DNA of 64,000 bases from Chloranthus sessilifolius. Taxonomy: Eukaryota > Streptophyta > Magnoliopsida > Chloranthales > Chloranthaceae. Location: positions 37,151,810-37,215,809 of the forward strand of contig CM037593.1 of NCBI GenBank assembly GCA_021018995.1, given 5' to 3'. Below, piece after piece: positions 33,475 through 45,075 of this stretch. Under the pieces are notes generated by a model. It had not been told where the DNA came from and made no database searches. It worked only from the letters and a program-made list of their open reading frames with translations. Position 1 is the first letter of the stretch; every line of letters begins with the position of its first letter. The position numbers and the translations under genes are program-made.

Positions 33475-33693
33475 GGGTAGAGTACTCGATACTCTGCCAT
33501 ATGACACTGGGGCTTCAGGACACCGGACCTTGAATCTGGTCTGAATCCGAGTCCAGTCGTCGATGACACGACGGGCGTCCATCATGAATCCACGAATGTC
33601 CGTCAAACATGGTAGTGGAGCATCCAAACTACGGACGTCCGTCGAACACAACAGACTTCTGTCATGAATCCACAGATGTTCGTCGAACATGGT
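33475..33693. repeat. Minisatellite, left part
   Basis: Imperfect units of roughly 80-110 bp share the phrases GAATCCACAGATGTTCGTCGAACATGG and GTAGTGGAG.ATCCAAACTA. The array continues on the other side of solo LTR T3 (38132-38320). About four to five units in total are visible. Confidence 0.75.
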
Positions 33694-36600
33694 TGTAATA
33701 TCCCAAAAAATCACATTAAACAGTGACCTCGGGATCCGTGCCCGATTGGTCATAGGTTAACCATGTAGGAGTTCACTAGTGGACGTAGGATATGATGAAC
33801 GGATGAGATGTGAAAATTTAAGTGGATGTATGGAGAGTGATGTAAATCTGGAGCCACATACACCTAGTTCATGTGCATATGCTCAACATACAAGCTAGAG
33901 GAGAGATAAAAGGGTTTAATAACCCTAAAAATCAAGGTTTGAGTTATTGGAGAGAGTTAAGAAGAGAGAGAGAGAGAGAGGAGTAAAGAAGGGTGAGTGA
34001 TCAAGGAGTTATTGCAACTGATTGGAAGGGAGATTTGAGCATTTAACGTCGGATTCGACGCGAAGGATCTGCTAGAAGAAAAGCTGGAAACCCTACCCTT
34101 TCCAACCACTTGACCTAATCAATTTGAGATTGATTGAAGGTAAGAAATTCTTGTTGATTAAATGCATAGATTGAAGAGCTTAATTATAGTTAGGAATGGT
34201 TTAAATTATAGGATAAAGGCTTAGAAAAAATAAAGGAAAAAGAGTAGGAAAAGATTGGGAAGAACAGCCCAAAAGGGGGCTGAATCTGGCAAATTCGATT
34301 AATCAAAAATGAGATTCGATTAATCGATTTTCGCCAAGAAGTTGAAAAGTCAAAGAGCCTAAATTCGATTAATCGAACTGAGTTTCGATTAATCAACTTT
34401 GATTTTCGATTAATCGATTTTGGTGTCGATTAATCGATTGAGAACCTCCAGGGAACTCCAGTGGCTGGAGGAAAGTGGTTTGGGGAAATCGACTAATCGA
34501 ATTGGGATTTCGATTAATCGATTTCGGATTTTGATTAATCAATTTGGGATCGATTAATCGATTTCGGGAATTCGATTACTCAAATTGAGAATCGAACTTA
34601 AAGAAATGAGAATTTCGATTAATCGATTTGGAATTCGATCAATTGAATGGGAATCTCGATTAATCGATTAATCGATTTTGGATCTCGATTAACCGATTTG
34701 GGGAATCGACTAATCGAATTAGATTCGATTAATCGACTTTAGAGTTCGATTAATCGACTGTCTTAATTTTTATTGACTTCTTAGTTTGACTCCAAGATTC
34801 TCGAGGGGTCTTGGACTTTCCTCTTTACATCTTTAATGATGCGTTGCATGTGTTATGTTGTACCATAGGTGGTACGTATGATCATGGGTACAAGGAGCCA
34901 CGTGGGACCTTGATACGTGATTTATCAGAGACCTGAGGTAGGGAACACCTTGAACATTTACTTTAATTTACAAGAGCATGTATGTAGTGATATAGAATCA
35001 AATTGAAAACTATTTTATTGCTTAAAGTTTTGGGAAATGTGTGTGTGAGTGACATCAATAAGAGCATCTAATAACGAGCCATCCCCAGGGGATGAGGAAG
35101 TGAAGTAATAAGAGCATCAGGTGTGATGCAAGTGAATAGATACATCCCAGAGATGTATTTAAGATTGAATAATGTCTTATAAGGCCTAACTGATATAAGA
35201 TACCACACTTACACGGTGAATAACTATATGTAAGCATCTGATATTTTTATTATTTGAGGTTTGATAGGATACCCCACCGACGTGGCGGGATACCCACGAC
35301 TGACGCGACAGGATATCTGTGACCGATACGACGGCGAAATCGTAAGCCAGTGCAGAGGCTTATCCGTACACAATAAGCATACCCCAGGGGTGTTGAATTG
35401 AGATAAGTTGAAACCCCGCCACCGATCCCCAGGGGAAAGGGGCTTGGGTACTATTTATATTCCCAGGGAATACGTTTAAAACTGTTTATATAGATGACGA
35501 TAAAGGGTATCTCATCGGGGCTCGATGCTATATTGCTCAGGGATTACTTAAGTTGCAAGGTTAAGTTTTGCTTTAGGCCTATTCAGTATCATTCATGACT
35601 AATTAAAAGACATGTGTAACCATCAGTAAAATGTGATAGCTTTTCAACTGTTTTTCTCAATATCTGCATAGTCACATCATGCTTAAAATATCATAGAGTA
35701 TATGTGAGATTTTAATTTATATGTTCACTGTGTTTGTTTTCCTATTGAGCTAGGATGTAGCTCATTCCTTTAGACTATATGTCGCAGGTCTACTATTAGC
35801 AGCTGCTGAGGCTTCAGGGGACGTTGACCCTAGTGAGTCGGACCTTGCGCCTGGTGACGAGTTGGAGCCACCTCCTGAGGACTTATTCAAGAGGACTCTG
35901 TTGTGCATCTTTGAGAGTTTTGTGAGCTTATTTGGTACGGCTGTTGAGAACTGGAAAATACCATTTTTTACCCCTTAATCTGGGCCTTGATAGACCCTTG
36001 AGAGAACTAAATAAGTGTTTTAAGTGTTTATTTTACAGCTAACAATAAAGGCAGGCTTAGCCTTGAAAGTAGCTTAAAAGTGCCAAAAAGATGATGACCC
36101 ATCTTGATCTGGAGGAAGAAGGAGAAAGGACAACCTCACAGGCTATCAAAATGCCTAAAATAAAGAGGACAAAGGCCTGGTTTCAACTTGGAAAGAGGTT
36201 TGGAGCTATTTGAAAAGAAGAATGCACTACAGAATGCTTTGCGAAAAGGTCCCCAATCTTTGCGAAAAGGTCTCCAATCTTTGCGAATAGATCTCTAGAA
36301 GTTACAGTTCTTTTCGAAAAGGTCCCCAATCTTTGCAAATAGATCTCCAGAAGTTACAGTTCTTTTCGAAAAGGTCTCCAATTTGTGCGAAAAGAGCTTC
36401 AGAAGTCACAGTACCTTGCGAAAAGTTCTCCAAACTGTGCGAAATGATATCCTGAAGATTCTCAGCATCTGCAAGGGCAATTCAGTAATCTCTACACGTG
36501 CCCCAATGCATTTAAAAGCCCAGGGACATTTCGGAAGATTCTGAGCACGAACCAAAGGCATATTCCACCCCATGTGAACACCCAAAGATGAAATCACTTG

Positions 36601-38131
36601 GCGGGAACTTCTAGAAGCTCTAACAGATTTTCAAATTGCATAACAGAATTGATGCTTATGTCGCCTGATTGGCTGAACCAGATCGAGCAATTCTGATTGG
36701 CCAGAACAGATATGGATCCTTGTGCTCGACTACCATTGGTTGATACAGATCTGAGCACTTCTGATTGGTCGATACGCATCTGAGCTAGACCTGGGGAAAA
36801 CTATAAATAGATGAACCATTTGCCCAATTGGGGTATCCAGATTCTGAGTTTCATTCATATTCCCCCATTTCCAAATCAGATAGTTTGTCTGAAATCCCTG
36901 TAATAGCTTCACTTTGACTTGCAATTGAGAGCTGTGAGATATTTCTGTAATTCAAAAGAGAGTTGTATTCAAGACTACAAATCTGAGAGCTGTGTAAGCT
37001 ATGCTCTGTAATTGTAATGGTGGATTTGAAAAGGTTGCTGTAAACCGTATATTCTCAATTAGACTCATGTTAAGGGTTCCCTCTGATCTCCTTATTGCAT
37101 TAGACTCCTTTAGATTTACTATTTTTCATGCAATTTCCTTTGATTCATTAATCCTGTGAGAATTAGTGTTGGTAACCTAATCTCTCACGGCATTTGTAGT
37201 GATGCTTCTTGTTCTAAACTAAGGCTTTGGATTAAAGACTATTGGATGGTTTGTGGCCATTAAAGTAGACAGACCATAGCCATAAGCTTAAACCTAATCC
37301 TTAAATTAGATTTATTTCTCTTACATCTGCGCTTGTAGCCAGATGAAGATTGGATCATCTCTCAGTTGAGCTGCAGTCATTCTCATTAGTTTTCAAGGAC
37401 CAAATCAAAGTTAGATATTACTTCTCCATTTTTTGTATAAGTTTACCTCAAACGTTTCCCCAACTCGGATCTGGATCACTTAGTTTAATCTTTACTTTTA
37501 TCATTTAGTTAATGTGACAAATTCAACCTCCCATCTTATGTGCTTTGTAGATAGGATCAGAGGTCAGATCTGGTAGCTCAGATATGGAGGTTTATCTTGT
37601 ATTTTAGACAAATTCTCTGTGGACGATCTTTCACTCACTTACATTTAAAACTTGCTACAATTGGCCCTGATCTTGCAGGCTAATTCACTTCTACCTGTAC
37701 TGATATTTCTTTACTCTTTTTAATATTCTAGATTCAGTATAATTTAGCAGTTGCAAACCTGTTTTCAAAATACACATAAATCACGCACACTAAGAGGCAA
37801 CAAGTTTTTGGTAACGGCTTGGTATGTCAAGCCTTATTTTGTTATACAAAGTAATTAATTCATGGGATTATTCTTTTGGGGCGAACCATCCATAATGATC
37901 GGCTATCATCGATGGTTCGGATCGGTTCTCCATTCATGTAGAGGCATAAAGGTAGAACTGTCTTTTGAGTAATATTTAAATGGTGATTTATTTCCGCAGT
38001 TTTATTTATTGTTCAGTTCATTAATTATGTTGGATATACCAATGTTCCGTATATAACCAAGGGGCACGGTCAAGATGATTGTGCTGATGGCACGAGTTTC
38101 GGGGTGCCGAAATCCGAGCTGTCACAATGGT
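33689..38131 (+). mobile_element. Solo LTR T3 of the T1/T2 family, TSD ATGGT
   Basis: The LTR runs from TGTAATATCC (33694) to GAGCTGTCACA (38126) and is flanked exactly by ATGGT (33689-33693, 38127-38131). It matches T1 and T2 LTRs, including the palindrome array (about 34297-34760) and the donor-like GAAG|GTAAGAAA at 34140. It contains another LTR insertion at 35942-37813; without that it is about 2.56 kb. No internal domain is present, so it arose by LTR-LTR recombination. Confidence 0.93.
35937..37818 (+). mobile_element. Nested LTR with partial primer-site extension, TSD ACGGC
   Basis: An insertion starting TGTTGAGAACTGG interrupts the T3 LTR. ACGGC occurs on both sides (35937-35941, 37814-37818). 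The LTR proper appears to end CAACA at 37802. It is followed by AGTTTTTGGTA (37803-37813) before the right duplication, and the first nine of these bases equal the spacer and primer-site start that follow the LARD 5' LTR (AGTTTTTGGCGCC, 47335). So this looks like one LTR plus the beginning of its primer site. Four imperfect ~60-bp units with TTTTCGAAAAGGTC.CCAAT lie at about 36240-36440. Confidence 0.75.
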
Positions 38132-38325
38132 AGTGGAGTATCCAAACTATGGACGTCCGTCCTGAAGCCTAAGGATGTCCGTCAAGCATAACAAACTTCC
38201 ATCATGAATCCACAGATGTTCGTCGAACATGGTAGTGGAGTAGTCAAACTATGGGCATTCATCCTAAAGCCTACGAACGTCCATTGAACACAACGAACTT
38301 TTGTCCTGTACGAAGCCAAATCAGT
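38132..38325. repeat. Minisatellite, right part
   Basis: Continuation of the array at 33475-33693 after T3; one unit boundary is marked by GTTCGTCGAACATGGTAGTGG at about 38218. Confidence 0.75.
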
Positions 38326-38329
38326 TAGA

Positions 38330-38705
38330 GCCGTATCCAACATATTTGGGATTGAGCCTTCCACAGAAGTTGGAGCTTGGGTAGGATGGACCTCCTTCCC
38401 AATTTCTGGCACCGACCGACCGGTAGTTCGCCGGCGGCGGCCACTCAAAGGGATTGTTCCAATGAAAATACAAAATATTTAGATTTATTAATTTAATCCA
38501 TCGATGCGCGATCGAACGCACCATTCGCGATGGGATCTGAGAAGAATAGAGGGGTTTGATGGGTACTCACCTCGTTGGATAATCCACGTATGATCGGAAG
38601 GTACGGAAAAGTCCGGATTGAATTGGGTTCGATGCAATTTACATCGGTGCGGACTTTTCCCAAGCATTTTTCTTCTTCCTTCTTCCTCACCTTGCATTCT
38701 TCAAT
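38330..38705 (-). pseudogene. Two-exon gene fragment, unidentified
   Basis: On the minus strand an exon-like block at about 38705-38574 encodes GKSPHRCKLHRTQFNPDF and SDHTWIIQR and ends at a good donor, CGAG|GTGAGTACC. After about 110 bp a second block (about 38462-38330) encodes WNNPFEWPPPANYRSVG and GGPSYPSSNFCGRLNPKY. The acceptor AG expected before the second block is absent (TTTTCATTGG). The wording is protein-like and ends in sequence near the minisatellite, so it is probably the 5' part of a host gene, cut and decayed. The pyrimidine-rich stretch to about 38900 could be its leader. I do not recognise the family. Confidence 0.45.
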
Positions 38706-39129
38706 CTAAACAATAGTGATCGTCGCTTGAAAGAAGTCGCGGTGGTTTGGGGGTGGCTAAGCGGGAGAACTCGCGAGAGATTTGAGGGAAAAGACTAGAG
38801 AGAGACGAGTTGTGACGGCTAGGATTTCTTAAAAAGAAAAAGTGCGAGAGTTCTTTCAAGAGTCGGGATCTCAAAAGATAGAGAGAAATTGAGTTACGTG
38901 AATTAGTAGAGATTTCTATGAAAGATGTGGGCTTTGGTGTGGAGCGCTAACACTGTGCACAGTGCAGTACTTCATCTAACACCGTTAAAAAAGTCAAAAT
39001 GGGTCGGATTGTTATATAAGCCCAGTGTTAATTGTATTGGAGGAGTCGAACCGTCCAACAAGAACACTTTTGTTCATCAAATGTAGACATCGTCCGTACG
39101 CACTTCAACAATCCATTTCCTAGTTTTTT
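38706..39129. other. Possible leader of the gene fragment
   Basis: Minus-strand CT-rich sequence of leader type at 38706-38830; nothing further recognised. Confidence 0.3.
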
Positions 39130-39365
39130 AGGCCATGTTTGACAAGCACTTTTCATGAGAAAAATGTTGGGTGAAAAAATAATCTTGACCACCTCTAGGT
39201 GAAAATGGTGGCGTTGAGAAGCTGTCCGAGGTTGCTTCTCACACAACACCATTCTTAATAATGTAGGATACCTTTTTGTGAAGCAACATTTGAGACGCAA
39301 CATGTGATAGATATTTTTACAACACTTGAAAAATGCCTTTCAAAAAAACTTGTCAAGCAAGCCTT
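39130..39365. mobile_element. MITE with hAT-like ends
   Basis: AGGCCATGTTTGACAAGCAC at the left pairs with the reverse complement of CTTGTCAAGCAAGCCT at the right. It is 236 bp long with no coding sequence. Confidence 0.7.
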
Positions 39366-39509
39366 TGGCTTTTGACCTGACTACATAGATTACAATCATT
39401 ACACAATGAACCAACTTTTTAGCGGTGGAAATATCAAGTTACGGAAATTGAATCTTCAGCTGCAAATATCGGTACTCATATTTTCCTGATTTTATTTTAA
39501 AGAAAGTGT

Positions 39510-39910
39510 CATTATTCTCACCTCAAAACACTGCTTTCTCACCCTATCTCCTCCACCCGACATGCATTGATCGCCTTTGAATCAGACGATGAAGATTGTT
39601 TTTCATCAATCTTCTACACAACGAATCTTGAGATATGAACATACAGTCAACTTTTTATTACATGTGGTACACATCTAAAAAAATAACCTTAAAATCATGC
39701 TTGGGCGTGATGTGTCACATGATTTTAAGGTCAGTTTTTTGGATGTGTGCCATGTGTAATAAACAATTAACACTATGATGCATGCTCTATAGATCCATTT
39801 TGTGGAAGATTGGGATGAAAAATGATCTCCATCGTCTGATTTAAAGGCGATCAAGAGGAGATGAGGTGAGAAAGCAAAGTTTATGGGTGCAAATAACAGT
39901 ACCCAAAACA
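39510..39910. mobile_element. Long fold-back MITE
   Basis: Almost the entire 400 bp is an imperfect inverted repeat: CACACATCC/T..AAAATAACCTTAAAATCATG at the centre and TTGATCGCCTTT.AATCAGACGATG further out occur on both arms. Related fragments lie at 9060-9350, 41860-42030 and 58480-58720. Confidence 0.85.
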
Positions 39911-40228
39911 TAATAATCCACTCCTATAATCTGAACAGTTCCCAAAATATCACGTTACAAAGTTTTAACATTAATTAAAACAGTAAAAAAATAAAAATCC
40001 CCTTATAATAAAAATATAAATAAATAAAAATTTCTACTTTAGTTCACAAGCAACTTCTACCACCAATGGTAATTTAAAACTTTTGTAGCAATTATAAAAT
40101 GGTAATGACTCATAACTGCGTTGGTCGGAATCATAACGACCGGATTCTTCGCCTTCATTGGTAAGCTCTAAAACGTTGAAGGCGATGTCGGAAGGTGTTT
40201 TCGATTATCTTGGTTGTTTGCTTTTGTG

Positions 40229-40430
40229 TGTGTTTGGGATTGCTCTTTGGAGGCAAAGAGCAGCTCTATGCTCTGACATAGAGCACTGTAGTATGGTACT
40301 GTGTTTGGTTGTAAGTGTTCTTAACTCTTTTAGAGAGGAAAAGAGCTGAATTTGATTTTCTTTAAAAGAGCAATTTAAACCTATCTTTTAAGTTGGATGC
40401 TCTTTGCCACCAAAGAGCAATCACAAACAC
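40229..40430. mobile_element. MITE a, TIR GTGTTTGNGATTGCTC
   Basis: Left TGTTTGGGATTGCTCTTTGG and right CCAAAGAGCAATCACAAACA form an imperfect terminal inverted repeat of about 32 bp; about 200 bp long. Confidence 0.8.
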
Positions 40431-40547
40431 AACCTTTACCTCCATCCGATTGGGTTTGCAAACGCCAACCCATGAATAGACATGAACAGGGTGTGCCAAA
40501 AATAATTCCAATCACAAAAAACATATATTAGGCTCCCTTCATGCTCC

Positions 40548-40752
40548 TGTGTTTGGGTCAGCTCTTATAAGAGCAGAAGTAGGTCTCTGTCTGCGGCATA
40601 GAACAGACAAAGAGCAGTTTTGTTACTTAAAATAACTCCTCGTCCGAGCAAATTGGGTGAGGAACTGTGTTAACAAATATGAAAGCAGTTATCTGCCGGA
40701 ACAAAAGAACAAAAAAGCTACTCTTTACCCTGAAAGAGCTAACCCAAACGCA
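40548..40752. mobile_element. MITE b, related to MITE a
   Basis: Left TGTGTTTGGGTCAGCTCTTA pairs with right GAGCTAACCCAAACGCA. It is similar in length and end type to MITE a and lies about 120 bp from it. Confidence 0.7.
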
Positions 40753-41158
40753 GCCAAGTGAAATGCGTTTCCATATTTATAGACGTGGGAAATCTGCGAG
40801 AGTAAATAGGTACAGAAAAAACATATATTTTTCAGAGTAAGGACGAGCTGCGAGAGTACATAGGTAAATAAAAAACATATAATATTTAGAGTTCAAGAGG
40901 AACATTACAACCAAGATAAGTAGGAATTTCAAAAAAAAAAAATCAACTCCAAATTAAAGTTGGCTCGTATCTACGGATCATTTTATTTACTTTTCCTAAA
41001 ATAATTTAGCTTATATTATTTGAGTCCTCTACACATGTAGGAGTAGTTTAGTCTTTATAATATATTAAAATTCTAATATCTTAGATTTGCCAAGCAATAA
41101 TATAATAAAATCAAAATATAAAATAAAGCAGTCACTCCAAATCTGAAATACACAATTA
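40753..41158. other. Non-coding stretch
   Basis: AT-rich; a short direct repeat around AGAGTA.ATAGGTA.A.AAAAAACATATA (40798 and 40853). Nothing else seen. Confidence 0.4.
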
Positions 41159-41720
41159 CACTACAAAAAAAAATAGTTATTTCCGGCGGCCAAAAACCAC
41201 CACAGTCACACTTCCATTCCGTCATATTAACACTTAATGCGAGCAGTGCAGTGTTATTAGTAGCGGTTTTGACCACTAGTAATACAGTATTTGTGGTGAT
41301 TTTTTATAGTAATTGTGACCGTTAAAAACCCCTACTACCCACTAATAAAGTATTAGTGGCAGTTGTTTAGAGTAATTGTGACAATTTTTGCCGCTGGTAA
41401 TAACATATTAGTGGTAATTTTTAGAGTAATTGTGGAGTATTAGTGGCAGTTTTGGCCGCCGGTAATAATGCATTAGTGACGGTTTTTTAGAGTAATTGGG
41501 ACAGTTAAAAATCCCCACTAATAATATTATAACCAATTTTATGGGAAAAAACAATAATAATTCTGGAGACTAAAAACCTCCACTAATAATATTATAACCA
41601 ATTTTATTGGCGAAAAAAATCGCTAATTGTAGTGACAGTGACCCCTGCCGCTAATAATGTTATAAGTTTTTTCTGGCAAACGAAAATTGCCAATAATATT
41701 ATTTTATTTGTTTTTTGGGC
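41159..41720. mobile_element. CACTA-2 left terminus and subterminal repeats
   Basis: It starts CACTACAAAAAAAAATAG, a classic CACTA terminus. The next 550 bp hold many copies, in both directions, of a motif around TTAGTGGCGG/TTTTGGCCGCC and AGAGTAATTGTGAC. Related motifs (AGTGGCGGCC) occur just inside the right-hand termini at 61359 and 63071. The flanking TTA does not match the bases after either right end, so the pairing of ends is not proven. Confidence 0.75.
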
Positions 41721-42355
41721 AGCTCTTTTCGCACTTACCAAATTTCATAGGTCGCAGCTAAAAATAATCAAGTGGACCGTTATTCATTAAATCTTCAATA
41801 CAATTGATTGCAAGACCATCAACATACAATCATATGGTCTTTTTTTTTTGTGTGGCTGACATTCCAAAATTAAGTACCTTTATTGCTATGTGACTTTCAT
41901 GTCATTTTTTGTGATGTGTGCCATATAAAATAAAAAATTGACCGTTTGATGTGACTGTCGAATATCACAATCGATTGTGGAAGATTAGGATGAAAACAAG
42001 ATCCATTCATCTGATTCCTCTTCACATGTGTAATTTGGTATTTATGGAAAGAGCTCCCATTTTTTAAAATAGACATTAGTGAAAAAATGTAGAAAAAATG
42101 ACCCTATCCATTCTGAAGCTAATCCAAGCATTGTATTCAACCAAAACAAAGAATCTCTTGAGTAAATTTAAAGTATGAATCCAGAAAGCTAGTATGGCAA
42201 AAAAATCCAAAAAGCTACTATCCATTATGAAGCTAATACAAGTATTCATAGTCACCTTCAACTATCTAAAGATAACAAAAATTATGGCCAAAAAGCTAAT
42301 TTTTCAAGTAATGGCTATTTACGTTCACGATCCTTGAGCATGATTAGTCGCCAAG
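41721..42355. other. CACTA-2 interior with MITE relic
   Basis: The part 41860-42030 resembles one arm of the fold-back MITE at 39510-39910 (CTTTCATGTCATTTTTTGTGATGTGTGCC). No gene is seen. Confidence 0.45.
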
Positions 42356-44454
42356 CTACATGATCGGCACTGAAATATGACCATATTTCGCACCCTAATT
42401 GTAACATCGTGAAAATTTCGAATTTAAATAGTGTACCTCGGGATGCATGCTCGACTTTGAATAGTGTGCCTTGGGGTGCGTGCCCGACTGGTCACGTACC
42501 TTACTTTGTGAAATTAATTAATTAAGTTACTTTGGGTTAGGTCTTAAGTGGAAAAGATTGACAAAATTGTGTGTTAGTCATTAGATGATCTAAGCTTTGG
42601 TGTATTGGCTCAACACTGAATCCAATGGATAAATGGTTTGGGTGTGTTGGCCCCACACCGAATCAAAAGAGTATTTTATGGTAGATAACACCCTAACTAG
42701 GTGTGTTCGTTTCACGCGAAAGCTAGTTAAGAACTAATGCCCAAGGATTCATGTATATGCTTTGTAAGGGAAGCAAGCCCTTTGGCTTATAATAAGAGAA
42801 GGCAAGGGGTTTCCTTTGGTTTCCCGGTTTGCAAGAGAAAGGGGTTTTGGGTTTTCTTGTGAAAGGAAGAAGAAGAAGGAGAAAAGGTGCCGGATCTGTG
42901 TGCGCCGAGCCTTGGGATTACGTGAAAAAGGCTTGGTGAGATCGTGTGACAAAGAGAATCCCCAATATTTTAACTTTGAAACCCTAGATCGTTGTGCGAG
43001 CTCGTGGATCGAGGAGTCGATCGAATCGAGATAAGAAATTTTGGTTATGTGTTGTGTATGATCTTTAGGTTTGATTTGTGAAAATCAATGAAAAAGAAGG
43101 ATGATAGATATGATTTTTATGAAAAAATGGGTTTCAAGGTTCAAACCCGAGAACTGCTCAAAAAAAAATTGCGAAACTCGATTGATCGATTTTAAAAATC
43201 GATTAATCGATTTTTGACCAGAGAGAAATTCAAGAGGAACTTCACGAAATCGATTAATCGAAGAGAATTTTGATTAATCGATTTTGAAATTCAATTGATC
43301 GATTTTGAAAATCAATTAATCGATTTTGCCTGGGCTTACTGACATTACTGGATTATTTTAGCCATAACGTTTTGTGCCGAACTCCGATTGATGTGATTCT
43401 TGTTGCGTTGGAAAGCGGACAGCAAGCCCTATAACTTTCGTGAATTAACTAACTTGTGAATCAATCATTTTAAAGGTCAAACATTAGTAATAATCTGGGT
43501 CAAATGCTGATTTTTGAGAAATGAAACCGATTAATCGAATTAAATTCGATTGATCGATTTCTGAATTTCGATTGATCGATTTGGAATCGATTAATCGAAT
43601 GGGTATTTCCAGTGTCTAGAAAAAGGTACAATTTGAGAAAATCGATTGATCGATTTTAAAATCGATTGATCGATTTTAAAATCGATTGATCGATTTTGGA
43701 ATTTCGATTAATCGATATAGGGATCGATTAATCGATTTTGACTGTGCTCGTCAGTACTGCTTTAGTATTTTGACTATAACTTTCTATTCTGACCTCCGAT
43801 TGATGTGATTCTTGAGGCGTTGGAAAGATAAAAAAGAGATCTACAATATTTGTGTTTTGACCAACTTATGAATCTAAATTTATAAAGGTCAAAATTTAGG
43901 GGGGAAGGTTACATCAATTTCTATGTTAGCGCGAACTTGCCCGTTCCGACTCGATTTTGAGAAAACACTTAAATAGTCTAAGTGATTAGTTATTAGAATT
44001 GATCCTTGATACATCATCATATATTTGTGATGTAGATTGAGGGCGAGAATCTATCGATAAGACTTAGCTTGGCTTCGCGCAACTTCGAGGTTAAGGTGGG
44101 GAAAATTCAATATACACTTGCATTTTTATTTGATTCCTTAGACTCTTATGATGTTTTTGATTTGGCTCAAACTATGTTTAGAACTTGAAATATTTTGAAA
44201 CAATGTTTGCCTTAGAAATCTTTCAAATAATTGAAAGCCATGAACCTTGGTATTTGAATTTCAAATTTGACCTCTGTATTTGAATCTAATCTTTGTAATT
44301 GAAATTAATGTAAACCTTTGTGGATATAAATGGGGAATACGACTTCGAATATGAATCTAGTATTAGACTTCGAATCCAAACATTGAATCTGAAAGTCAGG
44401 TAAGCAAATCGAACTCAGAAGTTAAATTTGAACCGAATAATAAATCTTGTCATT

Positions 44455-44672
44455 TGGACCGTTATGGGCGGATTACAAGTAAATTGAAGTGGACCGCTAT
44501 GGGCGAATTATAAGTATATTGTGGACCGCTATGGGCGGATTATGTGCATTTGTGGACCGCTAGGGCGGATTATAAGTATATTGTGAACCGCTATGGGCGG
44601 ATTATGTGCATTTGTGGAACGCTAGGGCGGATTGTTCGTGGGATCGTGGACTGCTAGGGCGGATTATAAGTA
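44455..44672 (+). repeat. Minisatellite of GGACCGCTATGGGCGGATTA in T4
   Basis: Seven imperfect copies of a ~20-bp core with 10-20 bp linkers, giving a mean period near 32-38 bp. Confidence 0.9.
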
Positions 44673-44799
44673 GGTAAATCAAATCAGTAAGCCACGTGAA
44701 TGAATTGAACTTTGTAAATCAGATGTATAAGTCATTTAAGCAAATCAAACTTCGTAAATCAAATATGTAAGACATATAATATGAACATAAGAACCGTAA

Positions 44800-45075
44800 T
44801 TTGACCGGTACGGCGGGTTATCCGTAATTTGAACCGGTACGGCGGGATATCCGTAATTTGAACCGGTACGACGGGATATCCGTAATTTGAATCGGTACGG
44901 CGGGATATCTGTAATTTGAACTGGTACGATAGTTTATTTATAATTCGTTATTTGTATCGTACTTTGAAATCCGAACATTGAATCCGAAACTCTGAACAAG
45001 CTATGTAAGAATAAGTAAGGTCGGCACGGCAGAATATCCGTGATTTGGACCAGCACGGCGGGATATCCATGAATC
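44800..45075 (+). repeat. Minisatellite of GGTACGGCGGGATATCCGTA in T4
   Basis: Five copies of a ~32-bp unit and two more after a gap (about 45022-45070). A similar phrase (GGCGGGATATCCACGACTGA) occurs in T1, T2 and T3 LTRs at 2850, 31275 and 35280, so it is shared between families. Confidence 0.9.

Noticed and set aside
40158-40349. 63-codon plus-strand ORF
   Set aside because: It lies across MITE a and its flank and has no coding features beyond being open.
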